The notes beneath the pieces are model-generated. The model saw nothing but the letters and a program-made list of their open reading frames with translations, made no database searches and was not told the origin of the DNA. From JBLNBU01 sp050260215 (GTDB lineage Bacteria; Pseudomonadota; Alphaproteobacteria; Rhodospirillales; Magnetospirillaceae), in assembly GCA_050260215.1 (NCBI GenBank), contig JBLNBU010000210.1, forward strand, positions 1 through 7,052: 7,052 nucleotides of DNA, given 5' to 3'. Below are positions 1-6,480 of the stretch, in pieces (positions within the stretch are counted from its first letter, which is position 1; the number at the start of each line of letters is the position of its first letter). Made by a program: the position numbers and the translations under genes.

Positions 1-1329
1 GAGGCCGTGCACCGCATGTACGAGGCCCGCGTCTCCTCGCTGGTCTGCGTCGACGAGCAGGGCCGCGCGCTGGGCATCCTCACCGAGCGCGACCTGCTGC
101 GCATCCTGTCCACCGACGGCCCCGCCGGCCTGAACCGCAGCCTGGGCGCCACCATGTCCAAGCCGGTGGCCATGGTGCCGGCCGATGCCTTCGTCTATGT
201 CGCCCTGGCGCGGATGACCCGCATGGGCTATCGCCACCTGGTAGTGGGCGACCCGGTCGGCCGGCCCATCGGCATGGTGACGGGACGCGCCCTGCTGAAG
301 GTGCGCGCCACCGAGGCGCTTGTGCTGGGCGACGCCTCGCACGACGTCCATTCGGCCGAGGAGATGGCCGCCATCCTGGTCGGCCTGCCGCGGCTGGCCA
401 AGGCGCTGCTGTCCGAGGGCGTCCAGGCCCGCAACGTCGCCTCGGTGATCTCCATGGTGCTGCGCGACCTGACCGCGCGCGCCGCCGAGCTGGCCGAGCA
501 ATCCATGGCCGCCGATGGCTGGGGCGCCGCCCCTGCCCGCTTTGCGGTGCTGATCCTGGGCTCGGGCGGCCGCGGCGAAAGCCTGCTGGTGTTCGACCAG
601 GACAACGCCATCGTCCACACCGGCACCGACGCCGACGACGTCTGGTTCGCCGAACTGGGCCGGCGCATCAACGAGACCTTGAACGAAGCCGGCATCCCCT
701 ATTGCGACGGCGGCGTCATGGCGCGCGAGCCCAAGTGGCGCAAGAGCCTGGAGCAGTGGAAGGACGAGATCCACAACTGGGTCTTCTCGGTCGAGAACCA
801 GACCGTGATGTACTGCGACATCTTCTACGACCTGCAGCCGGTGTGGGGCGACCGGGACCTGGCCGAGGAGCTGCGCAACTACGCCATCGACAAGGCGGCG
901 CAGTCGGCCTTCTTCCTCAGCTACCTGGCCCAGCACGTCGCCACCATGGAAGGCTGCATCGGCCTGTTCGGCAACTTCCACACCAAGCAGGGCCGGCTGA
1001 ACGCCAAGAAGTTCGGCCTGCTGCCGCTGATCTCGGCTGCCCGCTTCCGCGCCATCCGCGCCCACGTCACCGCCACCGGCACCGACGAGCGCTTCGCCGC
1101 CCTGCACGACGCCGGCACCCTGCACAACGACGACTACCGCGACTTCGTCGAGATCCGCGAGGTCATGCTGCGCGCCATGCTGGAGCAGCAGCTGGCCGAC
1201 CTGGCCATGGGCATCCCGCCCTCGGCCCGCATCGACCCCCGCCGCTACGACAAGTCGACTCGCGGCCGCCTGCGCTGGGCCTTCCGGCGCCTGCGCACCC
1301 TCAAGCACATCTGCGGCATGGGGAGCTGA
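1..1329 (+). CDS. CBS-domain / DUF294 nucleotidyltransferase-like signalling protein (5' end missing)
   Basis: The reading frame is open from the first base to TGA at 1327-1329, so the gene starts upstream of the window; internal ATG or GTG codons near the edge are not its start. Residue numbers here count codons from base 1. About residues 1-35 are the end of one CBS motif (SSLVCVDEQGRALGILTERD). About 45-100 are a complete second CBS motif (MSKPVAMVPADAF, then YRHLVVGD and GMVTGRALL). A helical linker follows. A nucleotidyltransferase core shows G187-S188 with GRGE and then D199-x-D201, matching the GS...DxD signature of the DUF294/GlnD-like fold. The C-terminal part (GGVMAREPKWR, CDIFYDLQPVWGD, KKFGLLPLISAARFRA) fits the DUF294 C-terminal substrate-binding domain. 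Family members (COG2905 type) are cytoplasmic and thought to sense adenine nucleotides through CBS domains; the transferred group and target are unknown. Some homologues carry an N-terminal cyclic-nucleotide-binding domain, which could lie off the edge. The gene converges on the acyl-CoA synthetase gene. Family assignment is firm; the biochemical role is not. Confidence 0.92.
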   Translation, partial: EAVHRMYEARVSSLVCVDEQGRALGILTERDLLRILSTDGPAGLNRSLGATMSKPVAMVPADAFVYVALARMTRMGYRHLVVGDPVGRPIGMVTGRALLKVRATEALVLGDASHDVHSAEEMAAILVGLPRLAKALLSEGVQARNVASVISMVLRDLTARAAELAEQSMAADGWGAAPARFAVLILGSGGRGESLLVFDQDNAIVHTGTDADDVWFAELGRRINETLNEAGIPYCDGGVMAREPKWRKSLEQWKDEIHNWVFSVENQTVMYCDIFYDLQPVWGDRDLAEELRNYAIDKAAQSAFFLSYLAQHVATMEGCIGLFGNFHTKQGRLNAKKFGLLPLISAARFRAIRAHVTATGTDERFAALHDAGTLHNDDYRDFVEIREVMLRAMLEQQLADLAMGIPPSARIDPRRYDKSTRGRLRWAFRRLRTLKHICGMGS

Positions 1330-1338
1330 CCTTTGCCC

Positions 1339-1360
1339 CCCTCTTCCTCGCGGGAGAGGG
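1339..1360. terminator. GC-rich hairpin between convergent genes, probable shared terminator
   Basis: A 9-bp stem (1339-1347 with 1352-1360) closes a TCGC loop. All pairs are Watson-Crick except one T-G pair on the plus strand, which becomes an A-C mismatch on the minus strand. It lies in the 40-bp gap between the stop codons of two converging genes, where a bidirectional transcription end is expected. No clear T-tract follows on either strand, so it is not a textbook intrinsic terminator. It may instead be a copy of a dispersed CCCTCT...AGAGGG-type palindromic intergenic repeat. Confidence 0.4.
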
Positions 1361-1369
1361 TCGGTGCAG

Positions 1370-3166
1370 CTATAGCGAATACAACCCTTCCAACATCTCC
1401 CCGTACACCTCGCGGATGCGGTGGCGGCGGATCTTCAGCGTCGGGGTCAGCATGCCGTTGGCCACCGAGAACGGCTCGGCCGCCACGGTGAAGCGGCGGA
1501 CCTTCTCGATGGTCGACAGGTCGCGGTTGACCCGATCCACCGCCGCCGCCAGCGCCTTGTGGAAGTCGGCGTCGTCGCCCAGCGCGCCCAACTCGCGGCC
1601 ATGGGTGCGGGCCCAGGCCTGCGCCCAGTCGGGGTCGGGGACCAGCAGGCCGACCAGGTGCGGCCGACGGTCGCCGTGGACCATGGCCTGCAGGATCTCG
1701 GGCTGCAGCGTCAGGAAGCCCTCGACCCGCTGGGGCGAGACGTTGTCGCCGCCCGAATTGACGATGATGTCCTTCTTGCGATCGGTGATGCGGATATAGC
1801 CGTCGGCGTCCATCTCGCCGATGTCGCCGGTGTGCAGCCAGCCGTCCTTGAGCGCCAAGGCGGTGGCGTCGGGGTCGCGCCAATAGCCCTGCATGACCAG
1901 TTCGCCCTGCACCAGGATCTCGCCGTCGTCGGCGATGCGCACCCGCACGCCTTCCATGGGCGGGCCGACGGTGTCCAGCTTGACCCGGCCGGGCGGATTG
2001 CAGCTGACCACCGGGGCCGACTCGGTCTGGCCATAGCCCTGCAGGATGCGCACGCCAAGGGCGGTGAAGAACAGCCCCAGCTCGAAGGCCAGCGGCGCGC
2101 CGCCCGAGACGAAGGCCTTGAGCCGGCCGCCGAAGCCGGCGCGGATCTTGCGACGCACCAAGAACTCGAGGACCAGGTCGGCCGGCCGCTGCCACCAGGC
2201 CAAGCGGCCCTCGTAGCGGGCGATGCCGAAGTCGCGCGCCGCCTCGAACAGCCGCTTGCGCCAGGCCGGGGCAGACTGCACCGACTTCAGGATCCGCGCC
2301 CGCATGGTCTCGTAGAGGCGCGGCACAGCGGTGACGATGGTCGGGCGCACCTCGGCCAGGTTGGCGGCCAGCTTGTCGACGCCCTCGGCATAGTAGATCT
2401 GGGCACCGATCAGGATGGGGAAATGCAGCCCGGCGGTGTGTTCGTAGGAATGCGACAGCGGCAGGAAAGACAGGAACACCTCGTCGCCCAGCCCCATGCC
2501 GGCCAGCACCGCACGCGCGCCGGCACAGTTGGACAGGATGGCGCCGTGCGACAGCATCACCCCCTTGGGCACGCCGCCGGTGCCCGAGGTGTAGATCAGG
2601 CAGGCGGTGTCGCCGCGCCCGGTGGCGGCGACCTGGGCGGCGACCTGGGTGTCGCTCCCCGCCCCCATCGCCTCGACCTCGTCCCAGCCCAGCAGGCGCA
2701 CCCCCGACGACTGGGCCAGCCTGGGCGGCTCGATGGCCACCACCACCGGCGGCCGGTCGGCCTGCCAGGCCGCCGCCATGACCCGCTCGGCCAGCACCCG
2801 GGTCGAGCACAGCGCCACCTTGGCCCCCGAATTGCCCAGGATGTGCAGGTGGTCGGCCACGGTGTTGGTGGTATAGGCCGGCACGGTGATCGCCCCGGCC
2901 GCCATGATGGCCAGATCCGCCAACGCCCATTCCGGCCGGTTCTCGGACACCAAAGCGACCCGGTCGCCGGGCTCGACCCCCAAGGCCTTCAGCCCGCCGG
3001 CCAAGCGCGTGACCCGGGCCGCGGCCTCAGCCCAACTGGTCGGCTGCCACCGTCCGGCCAGCCTGGCCCAGACGAACGGACGCTCGCCCAGCCGCGCGGC
3101 CTGGGCGAAGAACAGGGCGGTCAGGCTGGCGGTCTGTCCTTGCTCCATCGACTGGTGGATCGTCAT
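1370..3166 (-). CDS. Long-chain acyl-CoA synthetase (AMP-forming, FAA1 / COG1022 type)
   Basis: This gene encodes a 598-residue enzyme expected to activate long-chain fatty acids to acyl-CoA via an acyl-AMP intermediate, feeding beta-oxidation or lipid synthesis from the cytoplasm or inner-membrane face. Motifs from the ATG at 3166: the AMP-binding P-loop IYTSGTGGVPKGVMLSH (191-207, with Gly at 197 where many relatives have Thr); FLPLSHSYEHT (234-243); YGQTES (378-383); WLHTGD (443-448); and the hinge region TDRKKDIIVNSGGDNVSPQRVE (461-482). Near the C-terminus, TPTLKIRR (574-581) contains the expected catalytic lysine K578. Length and motif order match complete bacterial family members. An in-frame TTG at 3184 would add six residues. 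The ATG at 3166 is preferred because AAGGGA sits 7 nt before it, and the TTG extension would overlap that ribosome-binding site. The gene is transcribed divergently from pepF and converges on the CBS/DUF294 gene, so it appears monocistronic within the window. Chain-length preference cannot be read from the sequence. Confidence 0.95.
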   Translation of the reverse strand: MTIHQSMEQGQTASLTALFFAQAARLGERPFVWARLAGRWQPTSWAEAAARVTRLAGGLKALGVEPGDRVALVSENRPEWALADLAIMAAGAITVPAYTTNTVADHLHILGNSGAKVALCSTRVLAERVMAAAWQADRPPVVVAIEPPRLAQSSGVRLLGWDEVEAMGAGSDTQVAAQVAATGRGDTACLIYTSGTGGVPKGVMLSHGAILSNCAGARAVLAGMGLGDEVFLSFLPLSHSYEHTAGLHFPILIGAQIYYAEGVDKLAANLAEVRPTIVTAVPRLYETMRARILKSVQSAPAWRKRLFEAARDFGIARYEGRLAWWQRPADLVLEFLVRRKIRAGFGGRLKAFVSGGAPLAFELGLFFTALGVRILQGYGQTESAPVVSCNPPGRVKLDTVGPPMEGVRVRIADDGEILVQGELVMQGYWRDPDATALALKDGWLHTGDIGEMDADGYIRITDRKKDIIVNSGGDNVSPQRVEGFLTLQPEILQAMVHGDRRPHLVGLLVPDPDWAQAWARTHGRELGALGDDADFHKALAAAVDRVNRDLSTIEKVRRFTVAAEPFSVANGMLTPTLKIRRHRIREVYGEMLEGLYSL

Positions 3167-3173
3167 CGGCGTT

Positions 3174-3187
3174 TCCCTTGCCAAGGG
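3174..3187 (-). promoter_or_regulatory. Ribosome-binding site of the acyl-CoA synthetase gene, inside a small hairpin
   Basis: On the minus strand AAGGGA (3174-3179) lies 7 nt upstream of the ATG at 3166 and decides the start. Most of it (AAGGG) can pair with CCCTT just upstream, as a 5-bp stem with a 3-nt GGC loop (3175-3187). In the mRNA the ribosome-binding site could therefore be partly masked. The pairing is seen directly; any regulatory effect is inferred, and a stem this short may melt easily. Confidence 0.5.
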
Positions 3188-3201
3188 CCATGCGGCGAAC
3201 T

Positions 3202-3207
3202 CTTATA
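3202..3207 (-). promoter_or_regulatory. Candidate -10 element for the acyl-CoA synthetase gene
   Basis: The minus strand reads TATAAG here, a rare AT-rich patch in a GC-rich intergenic region, 36 nt upstream of the ATG. The best -35 match, TGGACG at 3227-3232, has a long 19-nt spacer, so this is a weak call. A start near 3195 would give a leader of about 30 nt that includes the small hairpin over the ribosome-binding site. Confidence 0.25.
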
Positions 3208-3220
3208 GGCCGCGGCGGGG

Positions 3221-3249
3221 TTGGCCCGTCCAGGGACCATAACCATATC
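3221..3249 (+). promoter_or_regulatory. Candidate sigma70-type promoter for the pepF-ABC1 kinase operon
   Basis: TTGGCC (3221-3226, four of six matches to the TTGACA consensus) is followed after exactly 17 bp by CATATC (3244-3249, three of six matches to TATAAT). Transcription would start near 3255, just before the AAGGAG ribosome-binding site at 3262-3267. Spacing and position are good, but the -10 match is weak. It overlaps the upstream promoter region of the divergent acyl-CoA synthetase gene, so the two could interfere or share regulation. Confidence 0.35.
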
Positions 3250-3274
3250 CCCTTCTCGGGCAAGGAGTCAGTGA

Positions 3275-5074
3275 ATGACCGATCAAGCTTCGGCCGCCAA
3301 GGCCGCCAACGACCTGGGCACCCTGCCGGAGTGGGATCTTTCCGACCTTTATCCCGGTACCGACTCGCCCGAGTTGGCCCGCGACCTGGACGCCGTCGAG
3401 ACCCGCGCCAAGGCCTTCCACGCCGCCCATGCCGGCCAGCTGGCCACCCTGTCGGGGAACGCCTTCGGCACCGCCATCGCGGAGTACGAGGCGATCAGCG
3501 AGGTGCTGTACCGCGCCCTGTCCTATGCGCAGCTCCACTACTCGGGCGACGTAACCGATCCCGAGCGCGGCCGCTTCTACCAGGGCATCCAGGAGCGGGT
3601 CACCGCGATCTCGACCCACACCCTGTTCTTCACCCTGGAAATCAACCGCCTGGAAGAGGCTGAGCTGAAGGAGATGATGGTCTCGCCCAAGGCCCGGCAC
3701 TATGCCTCGTGGCTGCGCGACGTCCGCGTCTTCCGCCCCCACCAGCTGTCCGACGAGTTGGAGCGACTGCTGCACGAAAAACACGTGGCCGGCCGCGCCG
3801 CCTGGAACCGCCTGTTCGACGAGACCATGGCGCGGCTGCGCTTTCCCGTCGACGGCAAGGAGCTGACCTCGGCCGAGGTGCTGCACCTGATGAGCGACAA
3901 GGACCCGAAGCGCCGCAAGGCCGCCGCCCTGTCGCTGGGCAAGGTGCTGGGCGACAACGTCGGCCTGTTCGCCCTGGTCACCAACACGCTGGCCAAGGAC
4001 AAGGAGATCGAGGACAAGTGGCGCAACTATCCGCGCCCGCAGTCGTCGCGCAACCTGTCGAACCAGGTCGAGGACGAGGTGGTCGACGCCCTGGTGGCCG
4101 CGGTCAAGGGCTGCTACGACCAGCTGTCGCACCGCTACTATGCGCTCAAGGCCCGCTGGTTCGGGGTCAAGCAGCTGGACTACTGGGACCGCAACGCGCC
4201 CTTGCCCGAAGATGACGACCACCAGTACCGCTGGGACGAAGCCCGCGACCTGGTGCTGGGCGCCTACGGTGCCTTTTCGCCCGACCTGGCCACCCTGGGC
4301 CGCAAGTTCTTCGACAACGCCTGGATCGACGCCCCCGTGCGCCCCGGCAAGTCGCCGGGCGCCTTCGCCCACCCCACCGTGCCCTGCGTCCACCCGTACC
4401 TATTGGTCAACTTCCTGGGCAAGAGCCGCGACGTGATGACGCTGGCCCACGAGCTGGGCCACGGCGTCCACCAACTGCTGGCCGGCCGCCAGGGGCCGCT
4501 GATGGCCGACACGCCGCTGACGCTGGCCGAGACCGCCTCGGTGTTCGGCGAGATGCTGACCTTCCGCGCCATGCTGGATGCCGAGACCACGCAAAAGCGC
4601 CGCAAGGTGATGCTGGCGTCCAAGGTCGAGGACATGCTGAACACGGTGGTCCGCCAGATCGCCTTCTACGAATTCGAGCGCATGGTCCACGAGGAACGGC
4701 GCAAGGGCGAGCTGGCACCCGAGACCATCGGCGAATTCTGGATGCAGGTACAGACCTCGAGCCTGGGACCGGCGCTGCGGTTCGACGACAACTATCGCCA
4801 CTTCTGGACCTACATCCCCCACTTCATCCATTCGCCCTTCTACGTCTACGCCTACGCCTTCGGCGACTGCCTGGTCAATTCGCTGTATTCGGTCTATCGC
4901 CAGGGCAAGGTGCCCGACTTCCCGCGCAAGTATCTGGAAATGCTGTCGGCCGGCGGCACGCTCAGGCACCGCGAACTGCTGGCGCCCTTCGGCCTGGACG
5001 CCGGCGACCCCGACTTCTGGCGCCAGGGCCTGGACGTGGTGGTCGGCTTCATCGACGAGCTGGAAGGGATGTAG
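3275..5074 (+). CDS. pepF: M3-family zinc oligoendopeptidase F
   Basis: This gene encodes a complete 599-residue metallopeptidase expected to cut short peptides in the cytoplasm as part of peptide turnover; no signal peptide is visible. The N-terminal half is the helical M3 N-terminal domain, starting with the typical LPEWDLSDLYPG (about 13-24). The catalytic domain contains FFDNAWIDAPVRPGKSPGAF, typical of the PepF group, then the zinc motif HELGHGVH with H392, E393 (catalytic) and H396. Downstream, LAETASVFGE holds the likely third zinc ligand, E419. A C-terminal HSPFYVYAYAFGD segment (519-531) matches the conserved His/Tyr-rich active-site wall of the family. The ATG at 3275 is supported by AAGGAG 7 nt upstream. 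The gene leads an apparent two-gene operon: the ABC1 kinase gene begins 14 bp after its stop, with its own ribosome-binding site. All key residues are present, so it should be active. The natural peptide substrates are unknown; a role in a specific pathway would be speculation. Confidence 0.95.
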   Translation: MTDQASAAKAANDLGTLPEWDLSDLYPGTDSPELARDLDAVETRAKAFHAAHAGQLATLSGNAFGTAIAEYEAISEVLYRALSYAQLHYSGDVTDPERGRFYQGIQERVTAISTHTLFFTLEINRLEEAELKEMMVSPKARHYASWLRDVRVFRPHQLSDELERLLHEKHVAGRAAWNRLFDETMARLRFPVDGKELTSAEVLHLMSDKDPKRRKAAALSLGKVLGDNVGLFALVTNTLAKDKEIEDKWRNYPRPQSSRNLSNQVEDEVVDALVAAVKGCYDQLSHRYYALKARWFGVKQLDYWDRNAPLPEDDDHQYRWDEARDLVLGAYGAFSPDLATLGRKFFDNAWIDAPVRPGKSPGAFAHPTVPCVHPYLLVNFLGKSRDVMTLAHELGHGVHQLLAGRQGPLMADTPLTLAETASVFGEMLTFRAMLDAETTQKRRKVMLASKVEDMLNTVVRQIAFYEFERMVHEERRKGELAPETIGEFWMQVQTSSLGPALRFDDNYRHFWTYIPHFIHSPFYVYAYAFGDCLVNSLYSVYRQGKVPDFPRKYLEMLSAGGTLRHRELLAPFGLDAGDPDFWRQGLDVVVGFIDELEGM

Positions 5075-5088
5075 GCGAAAGGAGCCGG

Positions 5089-6420
5089 ATGGCCGAGGAA
5101 CGGGACTCGATTTCAGGACGGGTCAGGCGCTATGCCCAGGTGGGCCGTGCGGTGGGCGGCCTGGCGGCCAAGCTGGGGGCCGAGCGGGTGCTGGGCGTGC
5201 GCCTGGACCGTTCCCGCCACGCCGCCGAGCTGACCCGGGCGCTGGGCGGCCTGAAAGGGCCGCTGATGAAGGTGGCGCAGATCCTGTCGACCATCCCCGA
5301 CGCGCTGCCGCCCGAATACACCCTGGAACTGGCGCAGCTGCAGTCCAACGCACCGCAGATGGGCTGGCCGTTCGTCAGGCGGCGCATGGCCGCCGAGCTG
5401 GGGCCCGACTGGCACGACCGCTTCCGCCGCTTCGACCACGAGGCGGCGGCGGCGGCCTCGCTGGGGCAGGTGCACAAGGCCACCGGCCTGGACGGGCGCC
5501 GGCTGGCTTGCAAACTGCAGTACCCCGACATGGCCTCGGCGGTCGAGGCCGACCTGCGCCAGCTCAAGGTCATCTTCAACATCTACGCCGCCTACGACCG
5601 CGCCATCGACACCGGCAACATCCACGCCGAGATCGCCGAACGACTGCGCGAGGAGCTGGACTACGAGCGCGAGTCCCGCCACATGCGCCTCTATGGCCGC
5701 ATGCTGGCCGACGAGCCCGGCGTCCACGTCCCCGAGGTGGTGCCCGAGCTGACCACCCGGCGGCTCCTGACCATGACCTGGCTGGACGGCGTGCGCATCC
5801 TGGAACGGGCCGGCTCTCCCCAGGAGGTGCGCAACGCCATCGCCTACAACATGTTCCGCGCCTGGTACGTGCCCTTCTACGAATACGGGGTGATCCACGG
5901 CGACCCGCATCTGGGCAACTATTCGGTCCGCCCCGACCACACCGTCAACCTGCTGGACTTCGGCAGCATCCGGGTGTTCGAGCCCAAGTTCGTGCAGGGC
6001 GTCATCGACCTTTACCACGCGCTCGAACGCGACGACCGCGACCTGGCGGTGCACGCCTATCGCACCTGGGGCTTTGCCGGGCTGTCCGAGGAGGCGGTCG
6101 ACGTACTCAACATCTGGGCGGCCTTCGTCTATGCGCCGCTGCTGGAAAACCGCCCCCGCGCCATCCAGGAGGGCAACACCGGCGTCTATGGCCGCGAGGT
6201 GGCCGAGAAGGTCCACGCCGAATTGCGCCGCATCGGCGGCGTCAAGCCGCCGCGCGAATTCGTCCTGATGGACCGCGCCGCGGTCGGCCTGGGCTCGGTG
6301 TTCCTGCACCTGAAGGCCGAGATCAACTGGCACCGGCTGTTCCACGAGCTGGCCAGCCAGTTCGACGCCGCGGCCATGGGCCGGCGCCAACGGGACGCGC
6401 TGGCGGCGGTGGGGCTGTAG
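5089..6420 (+). CDS. ABC1/ADCK (UbiB-like) atypical kinase family protein
   Basis: This gene encodes a 443-residue protein of the ABC1/ADCK/UbiB atypical kinase family (COG0661), whose characterised members are ATPases or kinases that support ubiquinone synthesis or related lipid metabolism. In order: the family-specific N-terminal motif appears as K61-V-A-Q64, where the usual form is KxGQ; an alanine-rich AAAAASLGQVH loop (119-129) replaces the glycine-rich loop of ordinary kinases; K142 in ACKLQYP is the ATP-binding lysine; EELDYERES (188-196) carries the conserved acidic helix; HGDPHLGN (270-277) gives the catalytic D272 and N277; and DFG (290-292) gives the metal-binding Asp. All core catalytic residues are therefore intact. 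It is clearly shorter than canonical UbiB (about 545 residues) and lacks UbiB's C-terminal membrane helices, so I do not call it ubiB. The ATG at 5089 has AAAGGAG ending 4 nt upstream. The 14-bp gap from pepF indicates co-transcription. The target, if any, cannot be predicted. Confidence 0.93.
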   Translation: MAEERDSISGRVRRYAQVGRAVGGLAAKLGAERVLGVRLDRSRHAAELTRALGGLKGPLMKVAQILSTIPDALPPEYTLELAQLQSNAPQMGWPFVRRRMAAELGPDWHDRFRRFDHEAAAAASLGQVHKATGLDGRRLACKLQYPDMASAVEADLRQLKVIFNIYAAYDRAIDTGNIHAEIAERLREELDYERESRHMRLYGRMLADEPGVHVPEVVPELTTRRLLTMTWLDGVRILERAGSPQEVRNAIAYNMFRAWYVPFYEYGVIHGDPHLGNYSVRPDHTVNLLDFGSIRVFEPKFVQGVIDLYHALERDDRDLAVHAYRTWGFAGLSEEAVDVLNIWAAFVYAPLLENRPRAIQEGNTGVYGREVAEKVHAELRRIGGVKPPREFVLMDRAAVGLGSVFLHLKAEINWHRLFHELASQFDAAAMGRRQRDALAAVGL

Positions 6421-6422
6421 CG

Positions 6423-6457
6423 CCGCGGAACCTTGGCAACCGCGGGCTGTTCTGTTT
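6423..6457 (+). terminator. Possible terminator hairpin after the ABC1 kinase gene
   Basis: Two CCGCGG copies (6423-6428 and 6440-6445) can pair as a 6-bp all-GC stem with an 11-nt loop, starting 3 nt after the stop codon. A moderately T-rich stretch, GCTGTTCTGTTT, follows (6446-6457). This resembles an imperfect intrinsic terminator for the pepF operon. The T-tract is interrupted, and the downstream part can form other small stems (GGCTG 6445-6449 with CAGCC 6458-6462), so function is uncertain. Confidence 0.35.
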
Positions 6458-6480
6458 CAGCCAACAGAGCGGAGGGCGCG

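Noticed and set aside
702..1799. A 365-codon plus-strand frame crossing the end of the CBS/DUF294 gene and into the antisense of the synthetase
   Set aside because: It is an Arg/Pro/His/Ala-rich out-of-frame translation spanning two convergent genes; no motif and no credible ribosome-binding site.
1245..2930. A 561-codon minus-strand frame overlapping the acyl-CoA synthetase in another frame
   Set aside because: It is a Gly/Arg-rich translation of the same strand shifted in frame; the genuine synthetase motifs are in the other frame.
3167..3184. TTG at 3184 as the start of the acyl-CoA synthetase
   Set aside because: It would add six residues and place the good AAGGGA ribosome-binding site inside the coding region; the ATG at 3166 has correct spacing to it.
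1421..3208. A 595-codon open frame on the plus strand, antisense to the acyl-CoA synthetase gene
   Set aside because: It mirrors the real gene, whose motifs are complete on the other strand. Its translation is low-complexity (rich in G, R, H, Q, A, D) and matches no family. High third-position GC removes stop codons from the antisense frame.
3203..4393. A 396-codon open frame antisense to pepF
   Set aside because: It is an antisense shadow of a gene with all M3 catalytic motifs; its composition is typical of GC-rich shadow frames and it has no recognisable domain.
5113..6390. A 425-codon open frame antisense to the ABC1 kinase gene
   Set aside because: It spans almost exactly the kinase gene in mirror frame and shows no family motif; the kinase motifs lie on the plus strand.
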